This document shows positions 42,785 through 51,566 of a stretch of DNA of 64,000 nucleotides, piece by piece. Below the pieces are notes generated by a model, which was not told the DNA's origin, searched no databases, and saw only the letters and a program-made list of their open reading frames with translations. The stretch comes from Arthrobacter sp. ISL-85 (GTDB lineage: Bacteria > Actinomycetota > Actinomycetes > Actinomycetales > Micrococcaceae), in NCBI RefSeq assembly GCF_018613675.1, contig NZ_JAGGPQ010000006.1, positions 1 through 64,000 of the forward strand, read 5' to 3'. Each line of letters opens with the position of its first letter. Position 1 is the first letter of the stretch. A program made the translations under genes and the position numbers.

Positions 42785-43843
42785 TTAGGCGGGCGGCGCG
42801 TTACACCCGCAGGTCCTCCCTATGTGGATGCGGTGCGGACAGATCAAAGAGCTGTAGGTGTTGGACGGGGCTTCGATCCTGTGGAGCAGCATCGCGAACG
42901 CCTCCTTGGCCATCTCCTGCTGCGGCTGGACAATGCTCGTCAGGTTGATCAAGCCGGAACGGCTGTGGGCCAGCCCGTCGCCCCCCGCAACCGCCACGTC
43001 CTCGGGGATACGGAGGCCCTGGGCAAGCGCGTATTCCATGACGCCGATGGCGAGCTCGTCGCTGCCGCAGACCACGGCGCGGGGCGCCTTGTCCTGGGAA
43101 AACAGCCGTTCGGCTGCCAGCCGGCCACCTTCGTTATTGACCCGCGTGCTGATCTTCCACTCGCCGCTGATGGTGACGCCGGCAGCGGCCGCAGCACGGA
43201 CAAAGGCCTGTTCGCGGGTGAGGGACGCGGTGGAGAAGCGGGGTCCAACCACCGTGGCGATGTCCCTGTAACCATGGCCCAGCATGTGGTCCATCAGCAG
43301 GGTTGCCGCGGCATCGTCATCAATGCCGACGAAGTCGCCTTGCAGGAAGTCCGCCCTTCGGGACAGGCAGACATAAGGGATCCGGGCGGTCCGCAGCGTG
43401 CGCAGGGCCGTGGCGTCCTCCCGCAGGGCGGCGGCCAGGATGACGCCGTCCACGTTGCGGTTCGCGAGGGTGGCGGTGACCTGTGCAAGTGTCGCCGCAT
43501 CGTCCTGCGTGGTTGCCACAAACACTTCGTAGCCGGACTCGGCGGCAGCGGAAATGATGCCCTGCGCCCACCGGGGATACATGGGGTTGATGATGTTGGG
43601 CAGGATGAGCCCGACGACGCGGGTCCGCACCGGGTCGGAGGATGACGATGACTTACGGGGCCTGAACCCCAGTTCATTCGCCACGCCGATGACGCGGCGC
43701 CGGGTTTCGACCGACACACCACCCTTGCCGTTCAACGCGTAGGACACCGTGGCGGGGGAGACTCCGGCTGCACGGGCGACAGCCGCGGCCGAAACGGTTG
43801 CGGGACGGGGACTCGACGTTCTGCTGACTTTATGGCCGCTCAC
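42785..43843 (-). CDS. LacI family transcriptional regulator (BKACE cassette)
   Basis: A 352-residue LacI-type regulator. The helix-turn-helix is SAAAVARAAGVSPATVSYALN and is followed by the RPRKSSSS linker and the effector domain VVGLILPNIINPMYPRWAQGI. The GTG at 43843 is preferred because GAGAGGGGGC lies just before it; an ATG at 43861 is less well placed. The C-terminus ends in GRTCGCNAPPA, a common actinobacterial variation. It lies upstream of the SDR and BKACE genes on the same strand and probably controls them and itself. Confidence 0.92.
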   Translation of the reverse strand: MSGHKVSRTSSPRPATVSAAAVARAAGVSPATVSYALNGKGGVSVETRRRVIGVANELGFRPRKSSSSSDPVRTRVVGLILPNIINPMYPRWAQGIISAAAESGYEVFVATTQDDAATLAQVTATLANRNVDGVILAAALREDATALRTLRTARIPYVCLSRRADFLQGDFVGIDDDAAATLLMDHMLGHGYRDIATVVGPRFSTASLTREQAFVRAAAAAGVTISGEWKISTRVNNEGGRLAAERLFSQDKAPRAVVCGSDELAIGVMEYALAQGLRIPEDVAVAGGDGLAHSRSGLINLTSIVQPQQEMAKEAFAMLLHRIEAPSNTYSSLICPHRIHIGRTCGCNAPPA

Positions 43844-43859
43844 CGCCTGCCCCCTCTCC

Positions 43860-43933
43860 ATTGACGTGCATCCACGGTGTCCTTGTGACGTCAATTACAG
43901 TAGGAGCGCCCGGCAGCGTTAAGCAACGTTAAG
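43860..43933. promoter_or_regulatory. Promoter region of the LacI/SDR/BKACE unit with two repeat motifs
   Basis: Two motifs lie upstream of the LacI start. ATTGACGT (43860-43867) and ACGTCAAT (43888-43895) form an 8-bp inverted repeat with a 20-base spacer. CAGCGTTAAG and CAACGTTAAG (43914-43933) are tandem 10-bp direct repeats, one helical turn apart. Either could be a repressor or activator site. No binding evidence is available from sequence alone. Confidence 0.35.
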
Positions 43934-43954
43934 TGCTGCAGGGGTACTTCTGCT

Positions 43955-44003
43955 GGGAGGTACGACGACGGCGGCGCGGTTAGCGCCGCCGTCGTACCTT
44001 CTG
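43955..44003. repeat. Dispersed palindromic intergenic repeat, copy D
   Basis: AGGTACGACGACGGCGGCGC pairs almost perfectly with GCGCCGCCGTCGTACCT across a short GGTTA loop. This is the most perfect hairpin of the four copies. It lies 3' of the lysophospholipase-like gene and upstream of the LacI gene. It shares the GCTGG-GACGACGGCGG core with copies at 12876, 20560 and 40834. Confidence 0.75.
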
Positions 44004-44023
44004 CTGTAGCCGCTTGGGGACCG

Positions 44024-44968
44024 TCAGATGCCGGCTACCCGCTGGATGAACTCGACCGTTTCGCGTTCCGTCTCGGCGCGGGTGGTGGGTTCATTGTGCA
44101 CCTCGTGCCGGACGCCGGGGAAGACGCGGGTGCGGACGTCCGCGTGGCCCGAATCAGCCAGGCGGTTGGCCACGTGGTAGGCGCCTTCGCCGTAGTTGGT
44201 CACGGGGTCCTGGTCGCCGGCGAGGATCAGGACGGGGAGGTCCGCGGGGAGCTGTTTGTACCAGTCGTCGGAGGTGACCTGGTCATAGAGGTCCACGAAG
44301 CCCTGCAGGAACCGCGCGCTGAGCGGTGCGCCGAAGTTGTTGAAAGGGTCCCTCCCGTGGTCGGCAACCACGTCTGCGTCCAGCGCCACCCAGGCCGTGG
44401 GGCCGGCGCCATCGCTGAAGCGGCCCAGGAAGCCGTCGAACAGTTGGGCCACCAGTTCCTGGGGCGCTGGGTCCGCAGCGGATTCGCCGGAGGCAAGCCG
44501 CGCCAGTTCGGGACGGTCGATCATCTTCTCGATGCCGCGCATTTGGGCGGCGATGCCACAGAGGATCAACCCCGAAAGCTCCGTCCGCGGGTCCACGGCC
44601 ATGCCGCGGGCGATCATGGAGCCCCAACTGTGGCCGAACACCACGTACGGAAGTGGGGGGAGCGCCTCTTTGGCCTTGGCCTGGAGGGTGACTTCGTCCG
44701 CGACCACCACGCTGGCGGCGTCCTCGCCGGCGTCGCCCCAGGTGCCCTGCTGCATCGCCGTGCGCCCGTGGCCGGAGTGGTCGCCCGCCACGACGATGAA
44801 GCCAGCGTCCACCAAGGTGGAGATGAGGTGGAGGTAGCGGCGGGAGTGTTCGCCGAGCCCGTGGATCAGCTGCACGATGGCCTTGGGTTGCCCGATGGGT
44901 TCGTAGACCCACGCCTGGATGGTGTCGCGGCCGTTGGCGGACGTGAACTCGATTTCCTGCAGTGACAT
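44024..44968 (-). CDS. Alpha/beta hydrolase (monoacylglycerol lipase/lysophospholipase-like)
   Basis: A 314-residue serine hydrolase. The oxyanion motif is LIHGLGEHSRRYLHL, with the nucleophile in the elbow VVFGHSWGSM, the acid near LAGDQDPVTNYGEG and the histidine in FPGVRHEVHNEP. A cap domain is present between about residues 130 and 215. The layout matches YtpA/monoacylglycerol-lipase proteins that split glycerol esters or lysophospholipids. There is no signal peptide. The gene is alone and divergent from an LLM oxidoreductase. The physiological substrate is unknown. Confidence 0.92.
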   Translation of the reverse strand: MSLQEIEFTSANGRDTIQAWVYEPIGQPKAIVQLIHGLGEHSRRYLHLISTLVDAGFIVVAGDHSGHGRTAMQQGTWGDAGEDAASVVVADEVTLQAKAKEALPPLPYVVFGHSWGSMIARGMAVDPRTELSGLILCGIAAQMRGIEKMIDRPELARLASGESAADPAPQELVAQLFDGFLGRFSDGAGPTAWVALDADVVADHGRDPFNNFGAPLSARFLQGFVDLYDQVTSDDWYKQLPADLPVLILAGDQDPVTNYGEGAYHVANRLADSGHADVRTRVFPGVRHEVHNEPTTRAETERETVEFIQRVAGI

Positions 44969-45112
44969 ATCTTCCTCCCGTGCCGGCGCCGTCGCTGGCT
45001 TGTGGCGAGCCTATCCACAGTGCCGAGGGGTGCGTCAATGAATTGTTGGTTCATGTGAGGACCCGCCGCCTAGTCTGAAACCAGCCACGTAGTCCGCCTT
45101 GGAAGGAAACCG

Positions 45113-46162
45113 ATGCCGCATCCCACACGTCCCCTGCGCAAGCTGGGGTTCCTGACCATTGGTTTATTTGATCCGTCCAACCCGGCCGCGGGGCATGAAT
45201 CCACGCTGGAGATCATTGGGCTGGGGGAGCGGCTGGGGTTCGACAGTGCCTGGCTGCGCCACCGGCACCTGCAGTTCGGGATCTCTTCGCCGGTGGCCGT
45301 GATGGCGGCGGCGAGCCAGCGGACGTCCCGGATTGAGCTGGGCACTGCCGTGACACCGCTGGGGTGGGAGAACCCGCTGCGCCTGGCCGAGGATCTGGCC
45401 ACCGTTGACCTGCTCGCCGGCGGGCGCATTAATCCCGGGGTGAGCGTGGGCGAGCCGATGCAGTACGACACGGTGAAGCATGAGCTGTACCCGGACACGG
45501 CTGATTTGGAGGTCTTCAGCTACGCCCGCGTGGAGCGGTTTGCGCGGTTGGTTGCCGGGGAACCGGTGCGGGAGTTTTCGGGCAAGCAAGGCGTCGTGGA
45601 GGAATTCTCCAACCGTGTGGAGCCGCGCTCTCCCGGGCTGCGTGACCGGCTTTGGTACGGGGCCGGCAGCACGAAGTCGGCCGTCTGGGCCGGTTCGAAC
45701 GGGTTCAACCTGCTCTCCAGCAGCGTGATCTTCCCGGATAAGGACCAAGAGCCGGACTTCGCCGTGGTCCAGCAGTCGCAGATCCGGGCATTCCGAGAGG
45801 TGGCTGCAGCCGCGGGACATGGCGAGGCGCGGGTGTCGCAGGGCCTGGTGGTGATCCCGACTGATTCGGCATCGCCGGTCCAGCGTGAAAAGTACCAGCG
45901 GTATGTTGACGAACGTACTCCCCGTACTGCTGCTCCACAGGGGCCGCGGGGCATGATGTTCGCGGCTGACCTAATCGGCACCAGTGATGAGATCGCTGAG
46001 CAGCTCTACGCGCACGCAGGGTTCCAGGAAGTCGATGAGGTGGCCTTCGCCCTGCCCTTCAGCTTCGACCACGAGGACTATGTCCAGATCCTGACGGACA
46101 TCGCGGGCAAGCTGGGACCGGCGCTCGGTTGGACTCCAGGAAGCGATCATCTGGCATCGTAG
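45113..46162 (+). CDS. LLM class flavin-dependent oxidoreductase
   Basis: A 349-residue luciferase-like monooxygenase. Typical blocks are IGLGERLGFDSAWLRHRHLQFG, TSRIELGTAVTPLGWENPLRLAEDLATVDLLAGGRINPGVSVGEP and LRDRLWYGAGSTKSAVWAGSNGFNLLSSS. GGAAGGAAACCG precedes the ATG. It is a single gene between divergent and convergent neighbours and is not closely similar to the two LLM genes at 10.4-12.8 kb. Its substrate is unknown; no reductase gene is adjacent. Confidence 0.9.
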   Translation: MPHPTRPLRKLGFLTIGLFDPSNPAAGHESTLEIIGLGERLGFDSAWLRHRHLQFGISSPVAVMAAASQRTSRIELGTAVTPLGWENPLRLAEDLATVDLLAGGRINPGVSVGEPMQYDTVKHELYPDTADLEVFSYARVERFARLVAGEPVREFSGKQGVVEEFSNRVEPRSPGLRDRLWYGAGSTKSAVWAGSNGFNLLSSSVIFPDKDQEPDFAVVQQSQIRAFREVAAAAGHGEARVSQGLVVIPTDSASPVQREKYQRYVDERTPRTAAPQGPRGMMFAADLIGTSDEIAEQLYAHAGFQEVDEVAFALPFSFDHEDYVQILTDIAGKLGPALGWTPGSDHLAS

Positions 46163-46201
46163 AGGCGGAACTCCTCAGTTCCATTACCACCTGAAACGCC
46201 G

Positions 46202-46237
46202 CAGGTGCACGTCCCGTGGCAACCGGACGTGCACCTG
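46202..46237. terminator. Bidirectional terminator hairpin
   Basis: CAGGTGCACGTCC and GGACGTGCACCTG form a perfect 13-bp stem with a 10-base loop between the convergent LLM oxidoreductase and PEBP genes. It can fold on either strand; no long T-run is present. Confidence 0.75.
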
Positions 46238-46254
46238 TATCGCGCGCAATTGGG

Positions 46255-46782
46255 TCAGGGCTGCTCGAAAGTACCGACCAGCCGTGCGCGGCCGATGCCG
46301 TGCGAAAAGATGTTGAACCCCAGGTAGGCGGGGCTGGCTTCAGCGGGGATGTCGAGCTTCTCCACATCCAGCGCGTGTACTACCACGTGGTAGTGGTGCA
46401 CGCCGTGGCCGGAGGGCGGCGCTGCGCCCACGAAGCCGGGTAAGCCTGCGTCGTTCGCCAACTGCACAGCACCCTCGGGCAGACCGGTTTCCGCTGCTCC
46501 GGAAGGCAGGGAGGTGGTCGACGCCGGCAGGTTGAAGACAGCCCAGTGCCAGAAACCGCTCCCGGTGGGGGCATCGGGGTCCAGGACGGTGACCGCGAAG
46601 CTTTTGGTCTCCGCAGGAAAGCCTGACCACGACAGCTGCGGGGACCGGTCCTGGCCGCCTTCAATGCCCATCTTTCCGCTGCGCTGTGCCGGGGAAAGGG
46701 TGTGACCGTCCTCGATGTCGGCGCTGGTTACCTGGAATTCCGGAAGCTGGGGAAGTTCCTCATAAGGGTCACGGGATGTCAT
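46255..46782 (-). CDS. YbhB/YbcL family Raf-kinase-inhibitor-like protein (PEBP)
   Basis: A 175-residue phosphatidylethanolamine-binding-protein fold. Signature parts are [40 protein letters not shown], which includes the DPDAP motif, and [13 protein letters not shown]. The bacterial members' role is unproven; small-molecule binding or protein-kinase modulation have been suggested. Its N-terminus [20 protein letters not shown] has no signal peptide. The gene stands alone. Confidence 0.94.
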   Translation of the reverse strand: MTSRDPYEELPQLPEFQVTSADIEDGHTLSPAQRSGKMGIEGGQDRSPQLSWSGFPAETKSFAVTVLDPDAPTGSGFWHWAVFNLPASTTSLPSGAAETGLPEGAVQLANDAGLPGFVGAAPPSGHGVHHYHVVVHALDVEKLDIPAEASPAYLGFNIFSHGIGRARLVGTFEQP

Positions 46783-47330
46783 TGCGCGTTGTTCTCCTCG
46801 TTACTAGGTGGACCCTCCAAGTATTCCCTAAAGGGTGGGTTGACGGGCTCCTTTGGTGTCTAGGCGGCGGTCTCTGAGAAGCAGCTGCTGACGATGGCGC
46901 GTTTTCCTCGCACAGCGGCCTCTTGCGATTCTGGATGAAGCGCCGTCTTCAGTGGACCCCCGGACCGGGGTGCTTATGCAGAGCTCGATGAGCGTTTCGC
47001 GGTCCGCGGCATAGTTGTCCAAAGTAAGAGTGTTCGGCAGCATGACCGTCCGGTTGGAATCTAAGACCCCTCCATCCGAGTGTGCAGAAAAGCTGTTCGT
47101 GCCCTATTCTGGCGCTCCTATACTTGCTGCCTGACGTCAGGTTTGGGTGTGCTTCGGATTGGCATTTCAGGATCGCTATACGGCATTGGCCTTGTCGCAG
47201 AGTGGAGGAGACAGGAGCGGCGGAGCGGTTGTCGTTGCGATTGTCGGCGGTCCTTGTGACCGCCATGGCCGCCCCGCCGCATTTTGGGTAGGCGGGTACT
47301 ACTGCCTACGGTCTATGGGGAGTGGGCCAG
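46783..47330. other. Gene-poor stretch, no convincing gene
   Basis: About 550 bases between the PEBP gene and the enoyl-CoA hydratase gene. Several short frames exist on both strands, but none has a good ribosome site, a recognisable domain or sustained codon bias. One minus-strand segment near 46,970-47,040 (TLDNYAADRETLIEL) looks protein-like and may be a remnant. The stretch marks the left edge of the 47.3-58.4 kb catabolic cluster. Confidence 0.6.
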
Positions 47331-48125
47331 CTACCGTTTGTGCCGGGCCAGGAATGCCGCAATACGTTTAGGGAATTCCACGCGGTCGGTGGCCCGCAAC
47401 GCGACTGCTGTCTGCCGTGATGGCCCGGTCACTTGTTTCAGGGCGCTGTTCACGGCTGCCTTGGCGGTCCTGAGTGAGGACGCCGCGACAGTGTTCCACC
47501 CCGTCAGGGTCTCCTCGAGGGTCTTGTCCAGGTCTTCGTCGGGAACCACTGTGCTGACGAGTCCGATGGCCGCCGCCCGCAGGGAGGGCAGCATACGGTC
47601 GCTGAAAAGGAGATCCTTTGCCCGCGATGGACCGACCCGTTCGGCCAGTCGGGACGCGAAGGCGGGTGGGACGAGGATTCCGAGGCGGGAGACGGGCATC
47701 CCGACCTTCGCGGATTCTTCGGCGAGCTGCACATCGCAGGCGAGGGCGAGCTGACAGCCGGCGCCTGCGGCGATGGTTTCAATGACCGCGATGGTGGGCA
47801 CGGGCAGCCGCTCGATTGCCTGCAGGGTCCTTTCCATCTGGGCGAACGTGCCGTCCACGTCCTGAGCGCTGGAGTTGTCCCATTCCCTCAGATCGGAGCC
47901 GGCGCAGAAGATGCCGCCGCGGCCGCGGAAGACGACGCCGACGAGGGTTTCGTCGGCTGCCAGCCCTACGCATGTTCTTTCGAGGGCCTGCCAGTCGATG
48001 AGTCCGAGGGCGTTGAACCGCAGCCCGGTTCCGATCGTGATCGTGGCGATGCGGTCCTGAATGCGAAGGTCCACGGAATCTGAGGTGGCTGTTGGGGTGT
48101 TTTCTACCTCGGTCACGGGTGTCAT
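47331..48125 (-). CDS. Enoyl-CoA hydratase/isomerase family protein
   Basis: A 264-residue crotonase-fold enzyme. The CoA/oxyanion loops are GRGGIFCAGSDLREWD (about residues 67-82) and IAAGAGCQLALACDVQLAEESAKVGMPVSRLGILVPP (about 113-149). The ATG at 48125 overlaps the upstream CaiB-type gene's stop (ATGA). The glutamates usual for hydration are not clearly in place, so isomerase, lyase or hydrolase activity on an acyl-CoA is equally possible. It ends the minus-strand catabolic operon, after the CoA-transferase that probably makes its substrate. Confidence 0.9.
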   Translation of the reverse strand: MTPVTEVENTPTATSDSVDLRIQDRIATITIGTGLRFNALGLIDWQALERTCVGLAADETLVGVVFRGRGGIFCAGSDLREWDNSSAQDVDGTFAQMERTLQAIERLPVPTIAVIETIAAGAGCQLALACDVQLAEESAKVGMPVSRLGILVPPAFASRLAERVGPSRAKDLLFSDRMLPSLRAAAIGLVSTVVPDEDLDKTLEETLTGWNTVAASSLRTAKAAVNSALKQVTGPSRQTAVALRATDRVEFPKRIAAFLARHKR

Positions 48126-49366
48126 TGGATCGCTCCCGAGAGCTGCATGTCCTTGATGGCATCCTCGTCGTATCCGGCGTTCTGGAGCACCTCGAGGGTG
48201 TGCTGGCCGAGCAGTGGGGGAGCTGTCCGGACGGCTGCCGGCGTGCGGTTCAGTTTGATCGGGCAGCCGATGACTTTTAGGGGCCCTGCCGTTGGGTGTT
48301 CCAGGTCGGTGATCATCCCGCGGGCGATGACCTGCGGGTCCTCGAGCGCCTGATCGACGGTTTGGATGGGACCGGCCGGGATCCCGGCAGCGTCGAATCG
48401 TCCTGTCCATTCCACGGTCGTGTACTGAAGGAGTATGTCCTGGACGATCGGGATGAGTTCTGCCCGGTTCGTGACCCTTAGCGGGTTGGTGGCGAACCGG
48501 GGGTCATCGGTGAGGTCCTTTCGTCCTACGGTTGCCGTGAATTTGCGCCAGAGTGCGTCGTTGCCGACGGCGAGCATGACGAAGCCGTCGGCGGTGGTGA
48601 AGGCTTGGTACGGGGCGATGGTGGGGTGCGCTGATCCGTATCGTTGGGGGATTTCACCGCTGGCGAGGTATCCGTTGGCCAGGTAGGTCAGCCAGGAGAC
48701 GGACCCATCGAGGAGGCTGATATCCACCCATTGGCCGTGCCCTGTCCTGTTGCGTTCCTGGAGTGCGGCGAGTACGCCGATCACGGCCCAGCTTCCGGCG
48801 ATCAGGTCCGAGCCGCTGTTGCCGACCCGGACGGGTGGGCCGTCGGGTTCACCGGTGACGCTCATGATGCCGCTGCGGGCCTGGGCGATCGCGTCATACC
48901 CGGCGCGCTGGGACTCGGACCCTGTTTGGCCGTAGCCGCTGATCGAGGCGTAGATCAGGCCCGGGTTGTCTTCGGACAGTTCCTCGTACCCCAGGCCGAG
49001 GCGGGCAGCGGTCCCGGGGCGGAAGTTCTCGACCACGATGTCCGCGGTCGCGGCGAGGCGCTTGACCGCCTGGAGGCCGTCGGGGTTTTTTAGGTCGACG
49101 GCGAGGCTCTTCTTGTTGCGGTTGACCGAGAGGAAGTAGGCCGCTTCGGTTCCCTGGAACGGCGGGCCCCAGTGCCGGGTGTCGTCGCCGAGTCCGGGTT
49201 GTTCGATTTTGATGACGTCCGCGCCGAGGTCCGCCAGGGTCATCGTCGCGAACGGGCCGGAAAGGATCCGGCTGAGATCGAGAACGACGAGTCCCTTTAG
49301 GGGTCCTTCAGCGCTCGGGGTGGGAGCGGTCGCGGCGTCGGTAGAGGGGGTGTGGGTGATGGTCAT
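48122..49366 (-). CDS. CaiB/BaiF family III CoA-transferase
   Basis: A 414-residue class III CoA-transferase. Motifs are VLDLSRILSGPFATMTLADLGADVIKIEQP at the N-terminus and DIVVENFRPGTAARLGLGYEEL. The catalytic aspartate lies in GYDAIAQARSGIM and the binding region in GQWVDISLLDGS. It moves CoA between carboxylic acids, activating a pathway acid for the crotonase encoded next. Start and stop both overlap neighbours by 4 bases, so the operon is translated as a coupled set. Confidence 0.94.
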   Translation of the reverse strand: MTITHTPSTDAATAPTPSAEGPLKGLVVLDLSRILSGPFATMTLADLGADVIKIEQPGLGDDTRHWGPPFQGTEAAYFLSVNRNKKSLAVDLKNPDGLQAVKRLAATADIVVENFRPGTAARLGLGYEELSEDNPGLIYASISGYGQTGSESQRAGYDAIAQARSGIMSVTGEPDGPPVRVGNSGSDLIAGSWAVIGVLAALQERNRTGHGQWVDISLLDGSVSWLTYLANGYLASGEIPQRYGSAHPTIAPYQAFTTADGFVMLAVGNDALWRKFTATVGRKDLTDDPRFATNPLRVTNRAELIPIVQDILLQYTTVEWTGRFDAAGIPAGPIQTVDQALEDPQVIARGMITDLEHPTAGPLKVIGCPIKLNRTPAAVRTAPPLLGQHTLEVLQNAGYDEDAIKDMQLSGAIQ

Positions 49367-50661
49367 GCCTGTGTCGCCAATTCTTTGTCGCCGCCTGATG
49401 CGGTTGCTGTTGCGCTCCCGTGGGCCGTCTGGGACTGGCGGAGCAGTTCGCGTCCGTAGTCGTTGCCGTTGGGGGTGCGCATGAGGGTATGGATGTGGAA
49501 CTTCTTCGGTTGGGTGTTGCTGAGGAACACGCCGCAGTGGTGGTCGAGTTCCAGGACCAGCACCGGGCTTTGGACGCGGTAGTAGAAGGGGTCCTCATCG
49601 CCGTAGCCTCCGATCCAGGAGAACCAGGTGTCCTGGAAATGGTGGGTGATTTCCCGGCGGCGGGCCGCGGCCGGACCGGCGGGGAGGTAGTCGGTGAAGT
49701 CCGCGATGATGTCCTGCACCAGGGCCTGGGAGGCCGGGTTCATGTCGGTGACGCGGATGCCTTCGTAAGGGATGACCCTGTTGTCCTGGAAGGCGCCTGC
49801 GAGGTGGCGTTCATCGCCGGGGTGCACGCGTCCCTCGGGCATTGCCGGGTCCACCAGCTCGGCGTAGATCTGTGCCTTGGCGCGCAGTTCCGGGGCGAGG
49901 TTTTGCATGAGCCGGCGGGCTGGTTCGATCCGTCCTTTGAAGACGGTGGTCCCGGCGAAGGGGCCTTCGTCGATGGTGTTGGGTTCGGCGCCGAAGAAGA
50001 TCGGCGTGATGACCATTTGGGTTCCGGTGACGAAGCAGTTCAGGGCCAGGTGGTGGCCGAAGAGCTGCCACCCCCAGGGCTGGGTGGGGGAGGGCTGACC
50101 GTAGAGCGCGAAGTTGTAGCTGAAGTCGTTCATCAGCGACGGCAGCCCCACGATGTCGCCGAGGAAGCCATTGATCCGCATGAGTGTCCGGGCCAGGTCG
50201 TAACCGGGTTCGCTCAAGGAGGCCTTGACGATGCCCAGTACGAGTTCGCGGGTCTCCTGGTCCTGAAATTCGAGGCGGAGCCCGGTGTCGTGCTGCATGA
50301 ACTCAGGGTTGGCCCAGGTCTGCCAGTGCGGTGAATCGACCGGGTAGCAAACCTGTTCCCGGGCATCTGCGGACAAGTAATTCAACAGATTTATTGCCGC
50401 TGCCACCATCGCCGGAACAGGGGCTTCTTCCCCGGGCCGGGCCGGGCCGAGCTTGTAGAGCTCGCCGATAATGTTCCCGTCGCTGGTCACGCCGCGGAAG
50501 GGCTCGAAGTACAGGGGTTCCCAGCCGCGGATCAGTCCACCGGTGAAGGCGTCCTTTTTCGCCGCTTCCCGGTATCCGTAGGCGTCCAGTCCTTTGAGTT
50601 CTTCGATGCGGGGGTCACCAGGCGGGTAGAGGTACTCCCGGTATTCGGCGGGTTCGCTCAT
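49363..50661 (-). CDS. DUF3500 family protein, putative catabolic enzyme
   Basis: A 432-residue DUF3500 protein. Recognisable segments are PVDSPHWQTWANPEF, NDFSYNFALYGQPSPTQPWGWQLFGHHLALNC, EGPFAGTTVFKGRIEPARRLM and the histidine-rich C-terminal part LVLELDHHCGVFLSNTQPKKFHIHTLMRTPNG. Clustered His and acidic residues (HH, DHH, HIHT) look like metal or substrate ligands. The family has no established reaction. The ATG at 50661 overlaps the stop of the FAH-family gene. It lies in an operon for breakdown of an aromatic or cyclic compound in which no ring-cleavage dioxygenase is visible, so it could supply the missing step; that is inference. Confidence 0.85.
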   Translation of the reverse strand: MSEPAEYREYLYPPGDPRIEELKGLDAYGYREAAKKDAFTGGLIRGWEPLYFEPFRGVTSDGNIIGELYKLGPARPGEEAPVPAMVAAAINLLNYLSADAREQVCYPVDSPHWQTWANPEFMQHDTGLRLEFQDQETRELVLGIVKASLSEPGYDLARTLMRINGFLGDIVGLPSLMNDFSYNFALYGQPSPTQPWGWQLFGHHLALNCFVTGTQMVITPIFFGAEPNTIDEGPFAGTTVFKGRIEPARRLMQNLAPELRAKAQIYAELVDPAMPEGRVHPGDERHLAGAFQDNRVIPYEGIRVTDMNPASQALVQDIIADFTDYLPAGPAAARRREITHHFQDTWFSWIGGYGDEDPFYYRVQSPVLVLELDHHCGVFLSNTQPKKFHIHTLMRTPNGNDYGRELLRQSQTAHGSATATASGGDKELATQA

Positions 50662-51518
50662 TTCCTGGCCTCGAGCCGGTAGTCGTTGGCGACAATCGGG
50701 GTGGTCAGGACGCCGAGCTTGTCGACTTCGACTTCGACGACATCGCCGGGCTGCAGCAGCCACTGGGGGTTGCGGGCGTATCCGACGCCTTCGGGGGTTC
50801 CGGTGCAGATGATGTCGCCGGGCCGGAGGGTGAAGGTTTGTGAGATCAGGGACAGGGTTTCGCCGAGGTCGTAAATCATGTTTTTGGTGTTGCCGTCCTG
50901 GACGGTGGTTCCGTTGACCCTGGTCTGCACGCGCAGCCCGTCACGGAGGTCTCCGACCTCATCGGCGGTGACGAGCGGGCCGAGCGGGCCGCTGTTGTCG
51001 CCGTTCTTGCCCAGGATCCACTGGGAGGTCAGCTTCTGCGCGATCCGGGAGGTGAGGTCGTTGAACGTGGAGTAGCCGAGCACCGCCTGTCGTGCCGTTT
51101 CGGCGTCAACATCGACCAGCGGCCGGCCAATGTAGGCCGCGATCTCGCCCTCCCAGTCCAGGCCGTCTTCGTTGGCAGGCACCGGGGCGGGGACCCCGGC
51201 CACGGTCAGGGACTGGGTCCAGCGCGCGAACAGTGTCGGGTGCGGGGGCAGTTCCTGGTCCTTGTAGCTTCCCTCGGCCGCGTGGGCGCGGTAGTTCAGA
51301 CCGATGCAGATAACCCTGGCATCCGGAAGGACCGGGGGGACCATCTGGAGATCCTTGGTGTTGAGCAGCTGCCCGTCGATCGGTTCGACCGCGAGCCAAC
51401 GGGCCGGATCAGCCCAGAAGTCCTGCAGGGTTGCCAGGACCCTGGCTTTGTCGTCCCCTTCGCTGAGTGCGATCAGGGTGTCATCGGTGCCGGGGGTGCG
51501 TACGCCGATCAGTTTCAT
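50658..51518 (-). CDS. Fumarylacetoacetate hydrolase (FAH) family protein
   Basis: A 286-residue FAH-fold enzyme. Metal ligands are in DWEGEIAAYIGR (about residues 117-128) and in FNDLTSR; GDIICTGTPEGVGYARNPQWLLQPGDVVEVEVDKLGVL is the conserved C-terminal block. Members hydrolyse acylpyruvates or decarboxylate and isomerise oxo-dicarboxylates after ring cleavage. An AAAGG site lies before the ATG. Its place at the head of the FAH-DUF3500-CaiB-crotonase set suggests hydrolysis of a 1,3-diketo or hydroxy-diene intermediate. Confidence 0.93.
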   Translation of the reverse strand: MKLIGVRTPGTDDTLIALSEGDDKARVLATLQDFWADPARWLAVEPIDGQLLNTKDLQMVPPVLPDARVICIGLNYRAHAAEGSYKDQELPPHPTLFARWTQSLTVAGVPAPVPANEDGLDWEGEIAAYIGRPLVDVDAETARQAVLGYSTFNDLTSRIAQKLTSQWILGKNGDNSGPLGPLVTADEVGDLRDGLRVQTRVNGTTVQDGNTKNMIYDLGETLSLISQTFTLRPGDIICTGTPEGVGYARNPQWLLQPGDVVEVEVDKLGVLTTPIVANDYRLEARK

Positions 51519-51566
51519 GATGTGGTGCCTTTCGTGCCGCCGGTATTGGGCGGAAATTTCTTCCAG

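Noticed and set aside
46828..47371. Several short frames of about 60-105 residues on both strands.
   Set aside because: They overlap each other, lack ribosome sites and show no domain or consistent codon bias.
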